A stretch of 64,000 nt of DNA from CAVQZA01 sp963724805 (GCA_963724805.1 CAVRWA010000014.1:1-64000), one strand, 5' to 3'. Counted from the stretch's first letter, positions 35,697 through 44,022 are shown. Translations and numbers: made by a program. The notes: generated by a model from the letters alone, not told the origin.

Positions 35697-36155
35697 CTAG
35701 TTCCGTGCCGCCTCTGGGTCGCGAGCCTCACTCCACTGGACGACGGACTTGAGCCCCGCGAGCATCGTCTCCCAGTTGGCCCGCGAGTGCTCAGCCGCCT
35801 CAGGGCTCCGATTGTTGTCCTGAGTTAGCCTTACTCGCGTCCCGCCGTCGACCTCGTCGACTTCATACCAAAGCGAGTGGTAGTTCTCAGGGACATCCTG
35901 CTCCCCGCTGAGCGAGCTGAAATGGGTCATCGCGAGGAGTCGGTCGGGCTCGAACACAAGGATCTTGCCATGATCCTCGTAGCTCTTCCCCTCGTACTCG
36001 CCTCTCCAGACGATGCGGCTGCCGGGTTCCCAGTCAGTAACGACCTCCGAGCCAAACATGTACTGCTCTATTTCGGCCGGATCGGTCAACGCGCTCCACA
36101 CGCGAGCTGGAGCGGCGTCGATTTGGATCTCTGCGACGGCAACGCAGCCTTTCAT
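35697..36155 (-). CDS. SRPBCC/AHSA1-family protein
   Basis: 152 residues from ATG 36155 (GAGAGGAC upstream). VAEIQIDAAPARVWSALTDP, WEPGSRIVWRGEYEGKSYED and YHSLWYEVDEVDGGTRVRLT mark the Activator-of-Hsp90-like START/Bet v1 fold. It probably binds a hydrophobic ligand. Another SRPBCC gene is at 62141 but is not close in sequence. The gap 35446-35696 holds nothing recognised. Confidence 0.75.
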   Translation of the reverse strand: MKGCVAVAEIQIDAAPARVWSALTDPAEIEQYMFGSEVVTDWEPGSRIVWRGEYEGKSYEDHGKILVFEPDRLLAMTHFSSLSGEQDVPENYHSLWYEVDEVDGGTRVRLTQDNNRSPEAAEHSRANWETMLAGLKSVVQWSEARDPEAARN

Positions 36156-36209
36156 GAGTCCTCTCTTCCAAGCCTCTGCGAGGGGCTTACCCGGTTCAAC
36201 ACTGGGCGA

Positions 36210-36271
36210 CACATCCGGGGAAACCACGCAAACCGGACGCTAGGAAACAGCGACGTGATCTGTCACAGTCC
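36210..36271 (+). ncRNA. candidate structured element, 62-nt repeat copy 1
   Basis: The stretch from CACATCCGGGGAAACCACGC through TAGGAAACAGCGACGTGATC to TGTCACAGTCC is nearly identical to 39193-39253. Stem 1 CATCCGG/CCGGACG has one mismatch here (perfect in copy 2). Stem 2 is GACGTGA/TCAC-GTC around TCTG. It starts inside the promoter zone of the SRPBCC gene and points to the small gene at 36286. Confidence 0.4.
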
Positions 36272-36285
36272 GAGCCTCTGAGGAG

Positions 36286-36474
36286 GTGAGGTCGTCCCCT
36301 GCCCTCGTGAAGCTGTTCAAGTCGCAGGACGAGAAGCAGGAGATCGCTGCGGCCCGAAAGCGAGACAGCTTCGTGGCGGGGCTGGCCGGGATCAAACGGT
36401 ACGTCCGCGAGTATATGAGCCCCGCCGACCTGACACTTACTCGTTGGTTCCCGCCTCGTCGGCCTCATCGGTGA
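36286..36474 (+). CDS. small basic hypothetical protein
   Basis: GTG 36286 or GTG 36307. The core KLFKSQDEKQEIAAARKRDS, then FVAGLAGIKRYVREYMSP, is amphipathic and credible. The last residues (RWFPPRRPHR) look like read-through into a noncoding end. It starts 14 bp after the 62-nt structured repeat, so that element could be its leader. Confidence 0.35.
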   Translation: MRSSPALVKLFKSQDEKQEIAAARKRDSFVAGLAGIKRYVREYMSPADLTLTRWFPPRRPHR

Positions 36475-36543
36475 AGAAGCGATCGTGCAACGCCTCGACG
36501 AGAGAAACGCGACGTAATCGGCGCGGGCCGGGCTGCCGGAGGG

Positions 36544-36819
36544 CTAGCGACCGTTCCCGCTGTACTGGCGATGGATCGATTGCCGCGAGCGGCCGAGCGC
36601 TTCGCCGATCTCTCCCCACGATCGCCCTCGAGCGCGAGCGTCCGAGACGGCGCGGGCCTCGAGGAGATCGAGGAGACGGCGGAAGACTCCGAACGTCCGT
36701 AGGGTCACGAGGGGATTCCCGGAGAGGCGAGCCTCCTCCTCCGCTCGGAGCCACTCCCGGCGCTCGGCGGGAGTCGCGTGCTCGGCGAGCCACGGCACGC
36801 TCTTCTCGGCTCGAAGCAT
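36544..36819 (-). CDS. small helix-turn-helix protein
   Basis: 91 residues from ATG 36819: MLRAEKSVPWLAEHATPAER, REWLRAEEEARLSGNPL and a C-terminal HTH, ARARGRSWGEIGEALGRSRQ then SIHRQY. A putative DNA-binding regulator of unknown target. Upstream alternative Met 36861 adds a less convincing N-terminus. Confidence 0.55.
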   Translation of the reverse strand: MLRAEKSVPWLAEHATPAERREWLRAEEEARLSGNPLVTLRTFGVFRRLLDLLEARAVSDARARGRSWGEIGEALGRSRQSIHRQYSGNGR

Positions 36820-36972
36820 AGTCAACCGCTGGTGACAACGGATCGTGGACGCGGCTCGCACGCGACGCGAGACTGAGGAGACGACGGCGGAGCCGCGAGC
36901 GTAGGGGGACTTTCGCCGGGCTCCGCCGTCTCGAGCCGGACGAGGACGGTAGCGGCCTACCGTCCTCGTTCG

Positions 36973-37158
36973 CTACTCGCTGCCGAACTCGCGCTCGGCG
37001 CACTCCGGGCAGTAGACCACCGGCTGGTCATCGTCATTGAGGTAGACGCGCCACCCGCTCGCGTTGCCCTTAGCCACTAGGCCGCACTCGACACACACCA
37101 GGACGCGTCTCTTGCTCGGCGGCGGCTGGTCGCCCCGATCGCTCGGCGGCTCGAGCAT
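36973..37158 (-). CDS. small zinc-ribbon protein
   Basis: 61 residues. VCVECGLVAKGNASGWRVYL, then VYCPECAEREFGSE: two CxxC knuckles 26 residues apart that would bind one Zn. The N-terminus is disordered and basic. Similar short zinc-finger proteins are common in actinobacteria. Role unknown. Confidence 0.65.
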   Translation of the reverse strand: MLEPPSDRGDQPPPSKRRVLVCVECGLVAKGNASGWRVYLNDDDQPVVYCPECAEREFGSE

Positions 37159-37233
37159 CTGTCGAAGGTAGCTCAGGTCACTTGGAGCGTCACCCGACAG
37201 AAGGACGGTTTACAAGTGGTGTCCGCTGGATCC

Positions 37234-37911
37234 TCAGGGGGCGCGCTGTAGACGGTCGAGGTCGCGCTGGGCCTTCTCGGCTACTGCCCGGGCCCGCTCG
37301 AGCTCCTTCTGGGCCTGACTCCAGTGTCGCCGTGCCTGGTGTTCCTGCACCTCGGCGGCCGTGACCGCCTCTTGCGCTTCTCGTAGCTTGGCGCGGGCGG
37401 CGCGGTCATCCGGTCTCTTCGGCTTCGGTGAAGGTCGTTTGGCCGGGGTTGCGGCTGCCGGTTTCGCGTGGGTGACGAGGGTGCCGAACCCACGCGGCTC
37501 GAGCTCGCGCACCAGCCGCGCTTCAAGGAGTTCGCGTGCTGCCTCGTCGTCCACGGCAGCGGCCAGGAATGACTGGCGGACGGCCGCGCCGCCCAAGCGA
37601 ACCAAACGGTCAAGCGCTTTCCGTTCACGGTCGCTCGCCCCTGCGGGGTCACCCTTGCCGGCGAATTGAGCATCGCGCAGGGAAGCCGCTGCCCTCAGAA
37701 ATGCTTCAACCTCGAGACGGTGTTCGCGAACGAGCCGGTTCACCGCGCCAGCCGAGACAGTCGGCTTACGAAGAGCCTTTACCCGCTCAGCATCCTCGCG
37801 TTCTCCCGCTTGCCGAAGCTCACGCGCCGCCTCGTTCCGCCGCTGGGTGAACTCCTCCAGTGGTAGGCCGTAGAGCGCATCGATGATCTCGTCGACAGCC
37901 AAGTCCGCCAT
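37234..37911 (-). CDS. coiled-coil hypothetical protein
   Basis: 225 residues from ATG 37911, with no SD and the start only about 15 nt after a conserved GTGTCCAGTTCGG block. EIIDALYGLPLEEFTQRRNE and KALRKPTVSAGAVNRLVREH form a helical N-domain. A C-terminal coiled coil follows (AKLREAQEAVTAAEVQEHQA, KELERARAVAEKAQRDL). I recall this layout as a widespread actinobacterial orphan. Its first 80 bp and upstream region are duplicated at 53843. Confidence 0.6.
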   Translation of the reverse strand: MADLAVDEIIDALYGLPLEEFTQRRNEAARELRQAGEREDAERVKALRKPTVSAGAVNRLVREHRLEVEAFLRAAASLRDAQFAGKGDPAGASDRERKALDRLVRLGGAAVRQSFLAAAVDDEAARELLEARLVRELEPRGFGTLVTHAKPAAATPAKRPSPKPKRPDDRAARAKLREAQEAVTAAEVQEHQARRHWSQAQKELERARAVAEKAQRDLDRLQRAP

Positions 37912-38040
37912 TGTTGCAGGGTCCGAACTGGACACTAGGCAGCCGTTGGGGTGCGGCGTAGGCTTTCGGGTGGCGCGGGGAAGCCGAGTTCCGGACGAGG
38001 TTCGACCCCGCGCCCCCTCCGGCTCGAGAGAGGGCGAGTC

Positions 38041-38544
38041 GTGCACAGTCGAATTCTGTTCCTCAGCGTGTTCCTGGCTCTCGCGCTACCGGCGCAGGCA
38101 TCGGCGGGTGTGCGCCTCGTCAGGGTCACATCGCCGGTAGGCACGAACGACACGGCGTCGTTGACGGTGGCGGTGTCGCCCGCGAGTACGTGTTCGATCG
38201 CGGTGTATTACTCGACTACCCCATCGCATGCGAAGGGTCTTACCCCTAAGCGCGGTTCGAGGATCACCTGGACGTGGAAGGTCGGGTCACGCACGAATCC
38301 CGGACGTTGGCCAATCGTCGTCTCGTACGGATCAGCGGGGAAGCTGAAGAACGTCGTTCGTCGTGCAGTAACCGCGAGCCGAGCGACCGGGATAGAGCTT
38401 CGCGTGGCTAGGCTCTCAAGCGGGATGGGTCGGACCGGGCCAGGAGAGTGCGACGGTGGCGGGGCCGCACCGATACGGCAGACAAAGGAAGTCCGGTTTC
38501 GGCGTCACGTCGGGGCTGTGCGCGTACTGTGGGCGCAGGTTTAG
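38041..38544 (+). CDS. secreted hypothetical protein
   Basis: 167 residues. GTG 38041 has AGAGAGGG upstream. Signal peptide: SRILFLSVFLALALPAQASA. The mature part begins VRLVRVTSPVGTNDTASLTV and has CSIAVYYSTTPSHAKGLTPK and WTWKVGSRTNPGRWPIVVSY, an Ig-like beta fold. The last 45 residues are basic and low in pattern, so the true end may be nearer 38370 with a missed frameshift. Confidence 0.6.
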   Translation: MHSRILFLSVFLALALPAQASAGVRLVRVTSPVGTNDTASLTVAVSPASTCSIAVYYSTTPSHAKGLTPKRGSRITWTWKVGSRTNPGRWPIVVSYGSAGKLKNVVRRAVTASRATGIELRVARLSSGMGRTGPGECDGGGAAPIRQTKEVRFRRHVGAVRVLWAQV

Positions 38545-38740
38545 CCTCGACAGGTTCGGGCTGATCCCACAGCATCAGCCGCCCGAGAACTTCAGCGTGA
38601 AGGCGGGGCCTCCTTCGTTGCCCCCCGAGACATAGCGGGCGAGTCTGCGACAGAAGAGGCCCGCCCTAGTCTCAGACTGAACCATCAGGAATAGCCCTCG
38701 GTGTCGGGGGACATTCCTGACACGTCGTGTAGCAACAGCT

Positions 38741-38980
38741 CTACTTCTTGTCGTCGTTCGGCCCGAAGCGCTCACGGCCCCACGCGAGTAGCTTGTTCTT
38801 GTCGTCCACCCCGTCGACCTCTAGGTCTGTGCTCGGTGTCCAGGTGTGGCCCACGTCGTCGCCGTCCGGTAGCCAGGTGATCCGCCATTCGGGCCGGAGG
38901 TCGTTCGGTCGTCGCCAGACCTCGAAGTATCCGCCCGTCGCCCTGACCCGGTATCGGTCCTCCTCCAAATTCTCGGTCAC
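38741..38980 (-). CDS. hypothetical 79-residue protein
   Basis: GTG 38980 with GGAGG 10 bp upstream. TENLEEDRYRVRATGGYFEV, WRRPNDLRPEWRITWLPDG, DKNKLLAWGRERFGPNDDKK. Acidic, Trp-rich, a real-looking small soluble protein. No family recognised. The span 38545-38740 shows nothing convincing. Confidence 0.55.
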   Translation of the reverse strand: MTENLEEDRYRVRATGGYFEVWRRPNDLRPEWRITWLPDGDDVGHTWTPSTDLEVDGVDDKNKLLAWGRERFGPNDDKK

Positions 38981-39192
38981 CGCAGGACCTCCGTCTCGTT
39001 CCTCTCAGTATTCCTCAACCGTAGGCGGGGTGTCTGCGGGACAAGAAGTAGTGAAGCCCAACAGCCGACGTGCGCGCGCGCAGCGTGGCCGACTCCCCAC
39101 GCGGCTCTCCCCACCCCTTCGTGTTGACGCCAGAGCGGGGACTGGCTCGGGCGCGATCAGGCGCGCCTTACCGTAGATGCCGTGGCGCCCGG

Positions 39193-39346
39193 CACATCCG
39201 GGGAAACTACGCAACCGGATGGTAGGAAACAGCGACGTGATCTGTCACAGTCCATCGTCTCCAAGTAGGGAGAGGTCAGCCTTGCCGCGAACCTCCCCCT
39301 CTCCTGGTCGAGAACCCCGCTAGATGACTCCGTGGCGGGGTTCTCG
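39193..39346 (+). ncRNA. candidate small RNA: 62-nt repeat copy 2 plus terminator-like hairpin
   Basis: The 61-nt repeat (39193-39253) has perfect stem CATCCGG/CCGGATG and stem GACGTGA/TCAC-GTC. It is followed by GGAGAGG (about 39271) facing CCTCTCC (about 39298). The strong hairpin CGAGAACCCCGC (39309-39320) / GCGGGGTTCTCG (39335-39346), then CCTATTC, closes it. No ORF with a start signal lies inside. The whole could be one independent transcript of about 150 nt. Bases 38981-39192 hold no recognised gene. Confidence 0.4.
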
Positions 39347-39394
39347 CCTATTCGGGCAGTCGCAGGCGTCCGATACACACCATCCTGTGGACAG

Positions 39395-39550
39395 TTAGTC
39401 GTCGTTGACGAGCACAGCTATGGCCGTTGGCAGCGGCTTCGTGTCCCAGATGATCTCAGCGATCTCCCACGCCTTTCCGGGCACACTGCCCTCGAACCGC
39501 AACCCCACGTTGGCGTCGGCGAAATCAACCGTCCGATCGCTGACCTCCAA
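39395..39550 (-). CDS. small hypothetical protein
   Basis: TTG 39550, with GAGGGAGC just before, opens LEVSDRTVDFADANVGLRFE, then GSVPGKAWEIAEIIWDTKPL and PTAIAVLVNDD ending at TAA. 51 residues. The regular codon pattern and compact alpha/beta sequence suggest a real gene; a stop lies 23 codons upstream, so the start is confined. Family not recognised. Confidence 0.45.
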   Translation of the reverse strand: MEVSDRTVDFADANVGLRFEGSVPGKAWEIAEIIWDTKPLPTAIAVLVNDD

Positions 39551-39759
39551 GCTCCCTCGTCGCGTCCTTGCTCCTTCACGGCTGGTGACCTGGAAGGGAA
39601 CGACCGACTCGACCGGTTAGAGACGAGCGATAGTGCTGCTCTCAGGGTTTAGGGCCGAAGCTCCGTCGTTGGAGGGTTGTCGTGGAGAATCCTGATCGTC
39701 GCCCTTGGTGCCCGAGCTACAAGAGCCGGGCACCAAGTGCGCAGCGACACCGCGTGCCC

Positions 39760-40239
39760 TTACGGGGTGGCGCAAGCCGGCGGGTCGTCGTCGATCCGGA
39801 AGACGAGCGGGCTGAAGTTCGGGACAACGTACGTCACGATGTTCGTCGCCCCGTCAACGCTCGTGACCTGCCCCGGGTCATCGCCGCTCTCGACGAACGC
39901 GGAGCCAGCCCCGTACGTTTCCTGGCTGCAGTCCGAATTCCAGACGGTCACTGAACCCGACTTCACCGACACGATCACGACGCCTGGGTGGTGATGCCAG
40001 CCGCTGTAGCCGCCCGGACCGAAGACGACCGTCGCGACGCGGACGACGGTCGGATCTTTCGTCTGGAGCTTGATCCGGTCGCTGTTCACCTGGACCTTGT
40101 TGTCCAAGTTCGCGGTGACGAGAGTCGTCGACGTGAAATTGAACGACGGCGATCCGAGAGCGACGGCTGCGAGCGTTCCAATCGCCACAACTCCGATGAT
40201 CGCGGCACTCCATCTCTTCCTCGAACGCAATACGCGCAC
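39760..40239 (-). CDS. secreted cupin-domain protein
   Basis: About 159 residues. GTG 40239 follows AGGAGGAAGC. Signal: RVLRSRKRWSAAIIGVVAIG, then TLAAVALGSP. Cupin motif 1 is FGPGGYSGWHHHPGVVIVSV and motif 2 is AFVESGDDPGQVTS. A Cys pair (NSDCSQ, PACATP) may form a disulfide. It resembles the cupin at 13789 in plan. Two palindromes lie 30-75 bp upstream, suggesting a dedicated repressor. Confidence 0.75.
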   Translation of the reverse strand: MRVLRSRKRWSAAIIGVVAIGTLAAVALGSPSFNFTSTTLVTANLDNKVQVNSDRIKLQTKDPTVVRVATVVFGPGGYSGWHHHPGVVIVSVKSGSVTVWNSDCSQETYGAGSAFVESGDDPGQVTSVDGATNIVTYVVPNFSPLVFRIDDDPPACATP

Positions 40240-40267
40240 GCTTCCTCCTCTTGTAGACACTCGAATA

Positions 40268-40314
40268 TGTCACCTTTTGTGACATCTGTGCCAAACGTCT
40301 TGACATCTGTGTCA
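40268..40314 (-). promoter_or_regulatory. paired operator-like palindromes upstream of the cupin
   Basis: TGTCACCTTTTGTGACA (40268-40284) is a perfect 6-bp inverted repeat with 5-bp spacer. TGACATCTGTGTCA (40301-40314) is a second. TGACATCTGTG occurs at 40280 and again at 40301, exactly 21 bp apart, two helical turns. This suits a dimeric repressor binding twice; TTGACA at 40300 may be a plus-strand -35. Confidence 0.5.
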
Positions 40315-40546
40315 GATGGAGCAACACGCCGGGTAGCGAAGCGAGGTCATTCCGGGTTGTTGGCCTTCCCCGGGTGAGATGAGCGGCCCCGCCGCCCCGG
40401 ACTGCGGTGTCCAGTGCGCCTCAGCAGAGGGGGTGAGACGCTACCTGCACCGAAAATGGGGTTTACCCTAGGTAGCGGATGAGCCCAGGACGCGCAAGGC
40501 ACCACACCAACTCCGACTGCATCCGACCTCAACACGGGAGGGACAC

Positions 40547-40828
40547 ATGACAAAGCAGGAGTTCATCCAGAGGGTCTCGGCCAAGAGCGGGCTCTCCTCG
40601 AGAGACGCCGGGAAGGCCGTTGACGCGTTCCTTGAAACCATCACCGACGCCCTGGCAAGACGCGAGGAAGTCTCGTTCGTGGGGTTCGGCAAGTTCAGCG
40701 CGAAAGACCGTGCCGCTCGCATGGGCGTCAATCCGCGCAATCCCTCGCAGAGGGTTGAGATCGCCGCAACGACCGTGCCGAAGTTCAGCGCCGGCAGCCA
40801 GCTCAAAGCAGCCGTCAAGGGCACCTGA
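40547..40828 (+). CDS. hup: HU-family DNA-binding protein
   Basis: 93 residues, complete HU. MTKQEFIQRVSAKSGLSSRD, SFVGFGKFSAKDRAARMGVN and the DNA-binding arm PRNPSQRVEI with Arg/Pro. ATG 40547 is preceded by GGGAGGGACAC. The length is standard, with no Lys-rich tail as in mycobacterial HU. A nucleoid protein encoded inside an accessory region may be an accessory copy and not the housekeeping one. Confidence 0.9.
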   Translation: MTKQEFIQRVSAKSGLSSRDAGKAVDAFLETITDALARREEVSFVGFGKFSAKDRAARMGVNPRNPSQRVEIAATTVPKFSAGSQLKAAVKGT

Positions 40829-40837
40829 AACAGCGCA

Positions 40838-41105
40838 TCACCGTTTACGCGCCGCCCGCATCCCGGCCTGCGACCCCACCGGATTATCCCGTACCGCAAC
40901 TTCCACGTCATCCACACGGAGCCGCCGGCGAACGTCGATCGCCCTCGCGCGCACGCGCCGCGCGATGCGAGCGACCCCCACCCCCGCGAACTGCGGCTCT
41001 TGGCGGAGCCTACTGAGAGAGGCATCCATACGGCCCCAGCGCCATAGCTCCTCGCGCGCATGCGCGCGCGATGCGCGGGGTTTGCCTGGCTGTGGGAACA
41101 GTGGT
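40838..41105 (-). repeat. dispersed GC-rich repeat region with possible 63-residue frame
   Basis: Read on minus, CGCGAGGGCGATCGACGTTC then GCCGGCGGC matches 30.5 kb. GCGCCATAGCTCCTCGCGCG (41037, plus) matches 20418-20437 beside the lost EAL domain, as does CCCACCCCCGCGA. Within it, ATG 41029 opens MDASLSRLRQEPQFAGVGVA, then VRARAIDVRRRLRVDDVEVA, to 40838, a possible small protein (low confidence). Confidence 0.45.
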
Positions 41106-41159
41106 GTGGTCGGCTCTGCCGCAGGAGTCTAGACCACAAGGGCCAGTCCACTTCTTCCC

Positions 41160-41188
41160 GGAGGGCCACACCCTGAGTGTGGCCCTCC
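41160..41188. terminator. bidirectional terminator-like hairpin
   Basis: GGAGGGCCACAC (41160-41171), loop CCTGA, GTGTGGCCCTCC (41177-41188): perfect 12-bp stem, between the HU gene and the convergent coiled-coil gene. Confidence 0.65.
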
Positions 41189-41253
41189 CCTATACCTAAC
41201 GTGTGATGTTGACCGGACGCCCGCGCCAATACGCGGTGCGGCTCGACCTGGTG

Positions 41254-42108
41254 CTATCCCAGCTGGGCCTGTGTCTGGGCGGCGAAGGCCGCGAGTTCGC
41301 GCTCACGGCGGCTGAGGCGTTCCTCGAGCTCGCCGAGCATCTGCTCGCGCTCCTCGATCTTCTCGAGCCGGAGGTCGGTCTCGAACTCGTGCCATGCGGC
41401 GTCGAAATCGAGTTCTGCCCTGGCGTCGTCCCTCACCGGCTCCGGATCAGCCCGCCGACGCCCCTCAGGGCCGAGGTCGGGCGCACCCGCCTCCAGGTCG
41501 GGCCGGCGGTCTTTCTGGGGCGTCGGCCGTCCGGGGCTCACCGAAGAACGCGAGACGTCATGCTCGAACTTTGTGACGCGCTCGACCAGGGCGCGCATCG
41601 CCTTGATCTGGCAGCCAAGCTCCCGTTGCAGCCACTGGGCGTCAGCGTTCAGGCGCTCCTGCCGCCCAAAGAGATCGGCGCCCAGCGCGTCGACCGAGCT
41701 GCGGACGTCGGCCAACGCCACCTCAAGCGCCACCTGCTGCTTCCCGAGCTCATGCGCGAACCCTTCCACCACCTCGCGCACGTGTGCGTCCCCGCCACCC
41801 CCGACGGGCTGCCCGAACACGAGGCCAACCCTCGCCCACAGCAGACGCGGCACCGATTCCTGCGGCCCCTCCCAGTCGAGCGGACGTCGCACCCAGACCC
41901 CAGCAACCAGCCAGACACAACAGAGCACCGCCACCAGCAACACCACGACGACAAGGACGCGCAGCACCACAACCAATGCGCCGAGCCAAACGACCGCAGC
42001 CCCAGCAACCACAACGCAGGCTGCGAACCGCGCGAACCATCCACGCGCGAGAAAGCCGCGAGCGACCGCTCGCATCCCCGCCACAGCGCTACGAAGACGA
42101 ATACCCAT
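41254..42108 (-). CDS. membrane-anchored coiled-coil protein
   Basis: 284 residues. ATG 42108. One or two adjacent hydrophobic helices near residues 30-70 (FAACVVVAGAAVVWLGALVV, LLVAVLCCVWLVAGV) precede a cytoplasmic or exported part. The latter has helical GFAHELGKQQVALEVALADV and a C-terminal coiled coil, RLEKIEEREQMLGELEERLS. No enzyme motif. It is in line with the 71-residue gene upstream and may form an operon. Unknown function. Confidence 0.6.
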   Translation of the reverse strand: MGIRLRSAVAGMRAVARGFLARGWFARFAACVVVAGAAVVWLGALVVVLRVLVVVVLLVAVLCCVWLVAGVWVRRPLDWEGPQESVPRLLWARVGLVFGQPVGGGGDAHVREVVEGFAHELGKQQVALEVALADVRSSVDALGADLFGRQERLNADAQWLQRELGCQIKAMRALVERVTKFEHDVSRSSVSPGRPTPQKDRRPDLEAGAPDLGPEGRRRADPEPVRDDARAELDFDAAWHEFETDLRLEKIEEREQMLGELEERLSRRERELAAFAAQTQAQLG

Positions 42109-42132
42109 TGCGTCCCGGAAGGCGTTGCGAGG

Positions 42133-42348
42133 TCAGGCCAGGATCCGAAGCGCGGTTTCGGATGGGCAACCGCACGCGTGGAGATCGATCGCATGACGGA
42201 GGTCGACGTCGGTCTTCACTGCGAGCAGGATCGCGTTCCCAAGGTCATAGCCGGCGCGGCGGAGTTCCTCGCAGCGCCAGCGCAGGAGTCGGTCGTAGTC
42301 GTCCTCTCTCGAGCGGTTGCACTCGATCGACGTGGTTGTTGAGCTCAT
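42133..42348 (-). CDS. hypothetical 71-residue protein
   Basis: ATG 42348 with AAGGAGAAC upstream. CNRSREDDYDRLLRWRCEEL, RRAGYDLGNAILLAVKTDVD and LRHAIDLHACGCPSETALRI. Helical, Cys-containing, clearly protein-like. It lies 25 bp before the coiled-coil membrane gene on the same strand. No family name. Confidence 0.65.
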   Translation of the reverse strand: MSSTTTSIECNRSREDDYDRLLRWRCEELRRAGYDLGNAILLAVKTDVDLRHAIDLHACGCPSETALRILA

Positions 42349-42490
42349 TGTTGTTCTCCTTGGCCGGACGGAAGGGAGGGTCGGTTCTTGCGCCGACTCC
42401 GCTGGGAAATGGCAGATGGGGCGACGTCCGCCTCGACCTCGCAGGGGAGGGCTGCGAAGCCAAGGCGGGACGTCGTCTGATCGCCCATGC

Positions 42491-43456
42491 TTACTGGACG
42501 AGTTGGACGGCGCGGACGCCGAAGTCGGATTGGCTGCCGGGGTTGCTTCCCTGCAGGCCCTGGGCGATGAATCGCTTGAACTGGCCGTAGATCTTGGCGC
42601 TGTTGCCGCCGCCCGAGGAGCCGGTGATCAGGAAGCCGACCCAGCCGATGATGTTGAACTGCGCGTTGGAGCCGCTGAGCACGATCGGCGGCTTGTAGAC
42701 GGGGAAGAGCACCTCCTGGCCGACACGGCCGGCGAGCGCACTCTGAAAGTTGTTGCCGTTGAACTTCGCGCCCGGCACCCCTTCGTACACCCCCAGCGGC
42801 ATGTAGGCGTCGTAGCCGTTGGTGAGCCAGTCGGCGAGCGTCGAGTCGCCCACCGCGCCGCCCCCGTTGATCTCCAGGTCGAGCAGGCTGAAGTTGCCGG
42901 AGGCGTCGGGGCCACCCTTTGCCTTCAGGTCGACCATGTCCAGCTGGGTCGCACCCGAGCACGGCGGCGGTTTGCACCCCAGCATCGGGTGCTTGCTGGA
43001 GACCGCGACTGGTGCAACGTACTCGGCCGAGGAGACCCCATCCGAGCGCGCAGCCGCGGTGGCGTGGATCGTGACCGCGTTGACACCGAACAGCTTCGTG
43101 AACACCGCCGGCGCCTCCTTGCCCACCCGCACCGAGATCGTGTCGTTCGGGACCCGGTCGCTCGAGATCACGATGTCGTTCGGCGAAAGCCCGGCGCCGT
43201 TCGCGTCCGCATACCGCATCGCGTCCGCCGCGGCCGCCGTGGGGTCGTCGGGCAGCGCCTGGGCCCCCGCAAGAGCGGCCGCATCCGCAGTTGCCTGCTC
43301 CGCGCGCTGCTGGTGATACCAGCTCCCCAGATCCACCGAAAGCCCCGCAAAGCCGAGCAGCGCAACCATCCCAACCGCAACCAGCACCAACACCTGGCCG
43401 CGCTCCTCGCGAAGCCGTGTACCTGCAATACGTCGAGAAAGCCATGAGACCGACAT
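42491..43456 (-). CDS. TadG/TadE-like Flp pilus-associated protein
   Basis: About 321 residues. ATG 43456 is 9 bp after GGAGG. The N-terminus has RLREERGQVLVLVAVGMVAL then LGFAGLSVDLG, the Tad-type signal-anchor with Gly-Gln, followed by YHQQRAEQATADAAALAGAQ and ALP. The rest is a large secreted domain with CKPPPCSG and a predicted beta-rich end (FGVRAVQLVQ). Its position in an accessory region with an orphan pilin suggests surface appendage or matrix roles. No other Tad genes are nearby. Confidence 0.75.
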   Translation of the reverse strand: MSVSWLSRRIAGTRLREERGQVLVLVAVGMVALLGFAGLSVDLGSWYHQQRAEQATADAAALAGAQALPDDPTAAAADAMRYADANGAGLSPNDIVISSDRVPNDTISVRVGKEAPAVFTKLFGVNAVTIHATAAARSDGVSSAEYVAPVAVSSKHPMLGCKPPPCSGATQLDMVDLKAKGGPDASGNFSLLDLEINGGGAVGDSTLADWLTNGYDAYMPLGVYEGVPGAKFNGNNFQSALAGRVGQEVLFPVYKPPIVLSGSNAQFNIIGWVGFLITGSSGGGNSAKIYGQFKRFIAQGLQGSNPGSQSDFGVRAVQLVQ

Positions 43457-43570
43457 CAGCACGTCCCTCCAGTCGAGCGATCACGAATCGTGGTCGCCCA
43501 GCAGATGCGCGCTGAGATCCGAACCTACGGTCTGCTCTAGAAAACCCCCCGGAAGGGGGACAGCCGCCTG

Positions 43571-43825
43571 CTACTTGTGCCCGTTGCCGCCGGCGTTCGA
43601 CTGAGCGGGGGGAGCCGCTGGCGGCCCGGCGGGTGTGGCGGCGGGCGGCCCGTTACCGTTGTTCCCCTGGCCGTTCGCTGGTCGTTGCCCTGGCCGTTCG
43701 GTGCCCAGAGAGCCGCTAACGGAGCCCTCGCGCGAGAAGTCCTGCAAGACTGATGGAGCCAAAAGGGGGCGACGGTCTTCAACCGCAAGGGCGTAGCGGG
43801 GGCCTAGCATCATCGGCGGCGGCAC
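43571..43825 (-). CDS. Pro/Gly/Asn-rich hypothetical protein
   Basis: 84 residues: MLGPRYALAVEDRRPLLAPS, VLQDFSREGSVSGSLGTER, then a disordered GQGNNGNGPPAATPAGPP tail. It could be the end of a larger lost protein. It lies 115 bp upstream of the TadG-like gene, same strand. Bases 43826-44022 show nothing further. Confidence 0.35.
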   Translation of the reverse strand: MPPPMMLGPRYALAVEDRRPLLAPSVLQDFSREGSVSGSLGTERPGQRPANGQGNNGNGPPAATPAGPPAAPPAQSNAGGNGHK

Positions 43826-44022
43826 TTACGCCTGAGTTCGGGCAACGGCGATGGCGTTGTCAGAACTGGCGAGATTCTGACGCCAGGTTGACGCCAGGTT
43901 GCCCGGATCCCACGCGAGAACGAGCCGAGTAGCCATCAGGGCCGGTGCAGCATAGTCGCTGTATTCATGCGACATCCGGCGCGAGCCGTCGTCGGCCGTC
44001 GCGGCCCGTTCACCGGCTCTCG

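Noticed and set aside
36210..36271. c-di-GMP-I (GEMM) riboswitch identity for the 62-nt repeat.
   Set aside because: ACGCAA and GGTAGG recall the motif, but the expected tetraloop-receptor pairing and GCAAAGC core are absent, so I leave the class open.
38575..38775. A 66-codon minus-strand frame between the secreted protein and the 79-residue gene.
   Set aside because: Basic, patternless N-terminus, overlaps the better-supported gene and has no start signal.
41203..42342. A 379-codon plus-strand frame over the coiled-coil membrane protein.
   Set aside because: It is antisense to a protein with coherent helices and coiled coil and has no ribosome-binding site.
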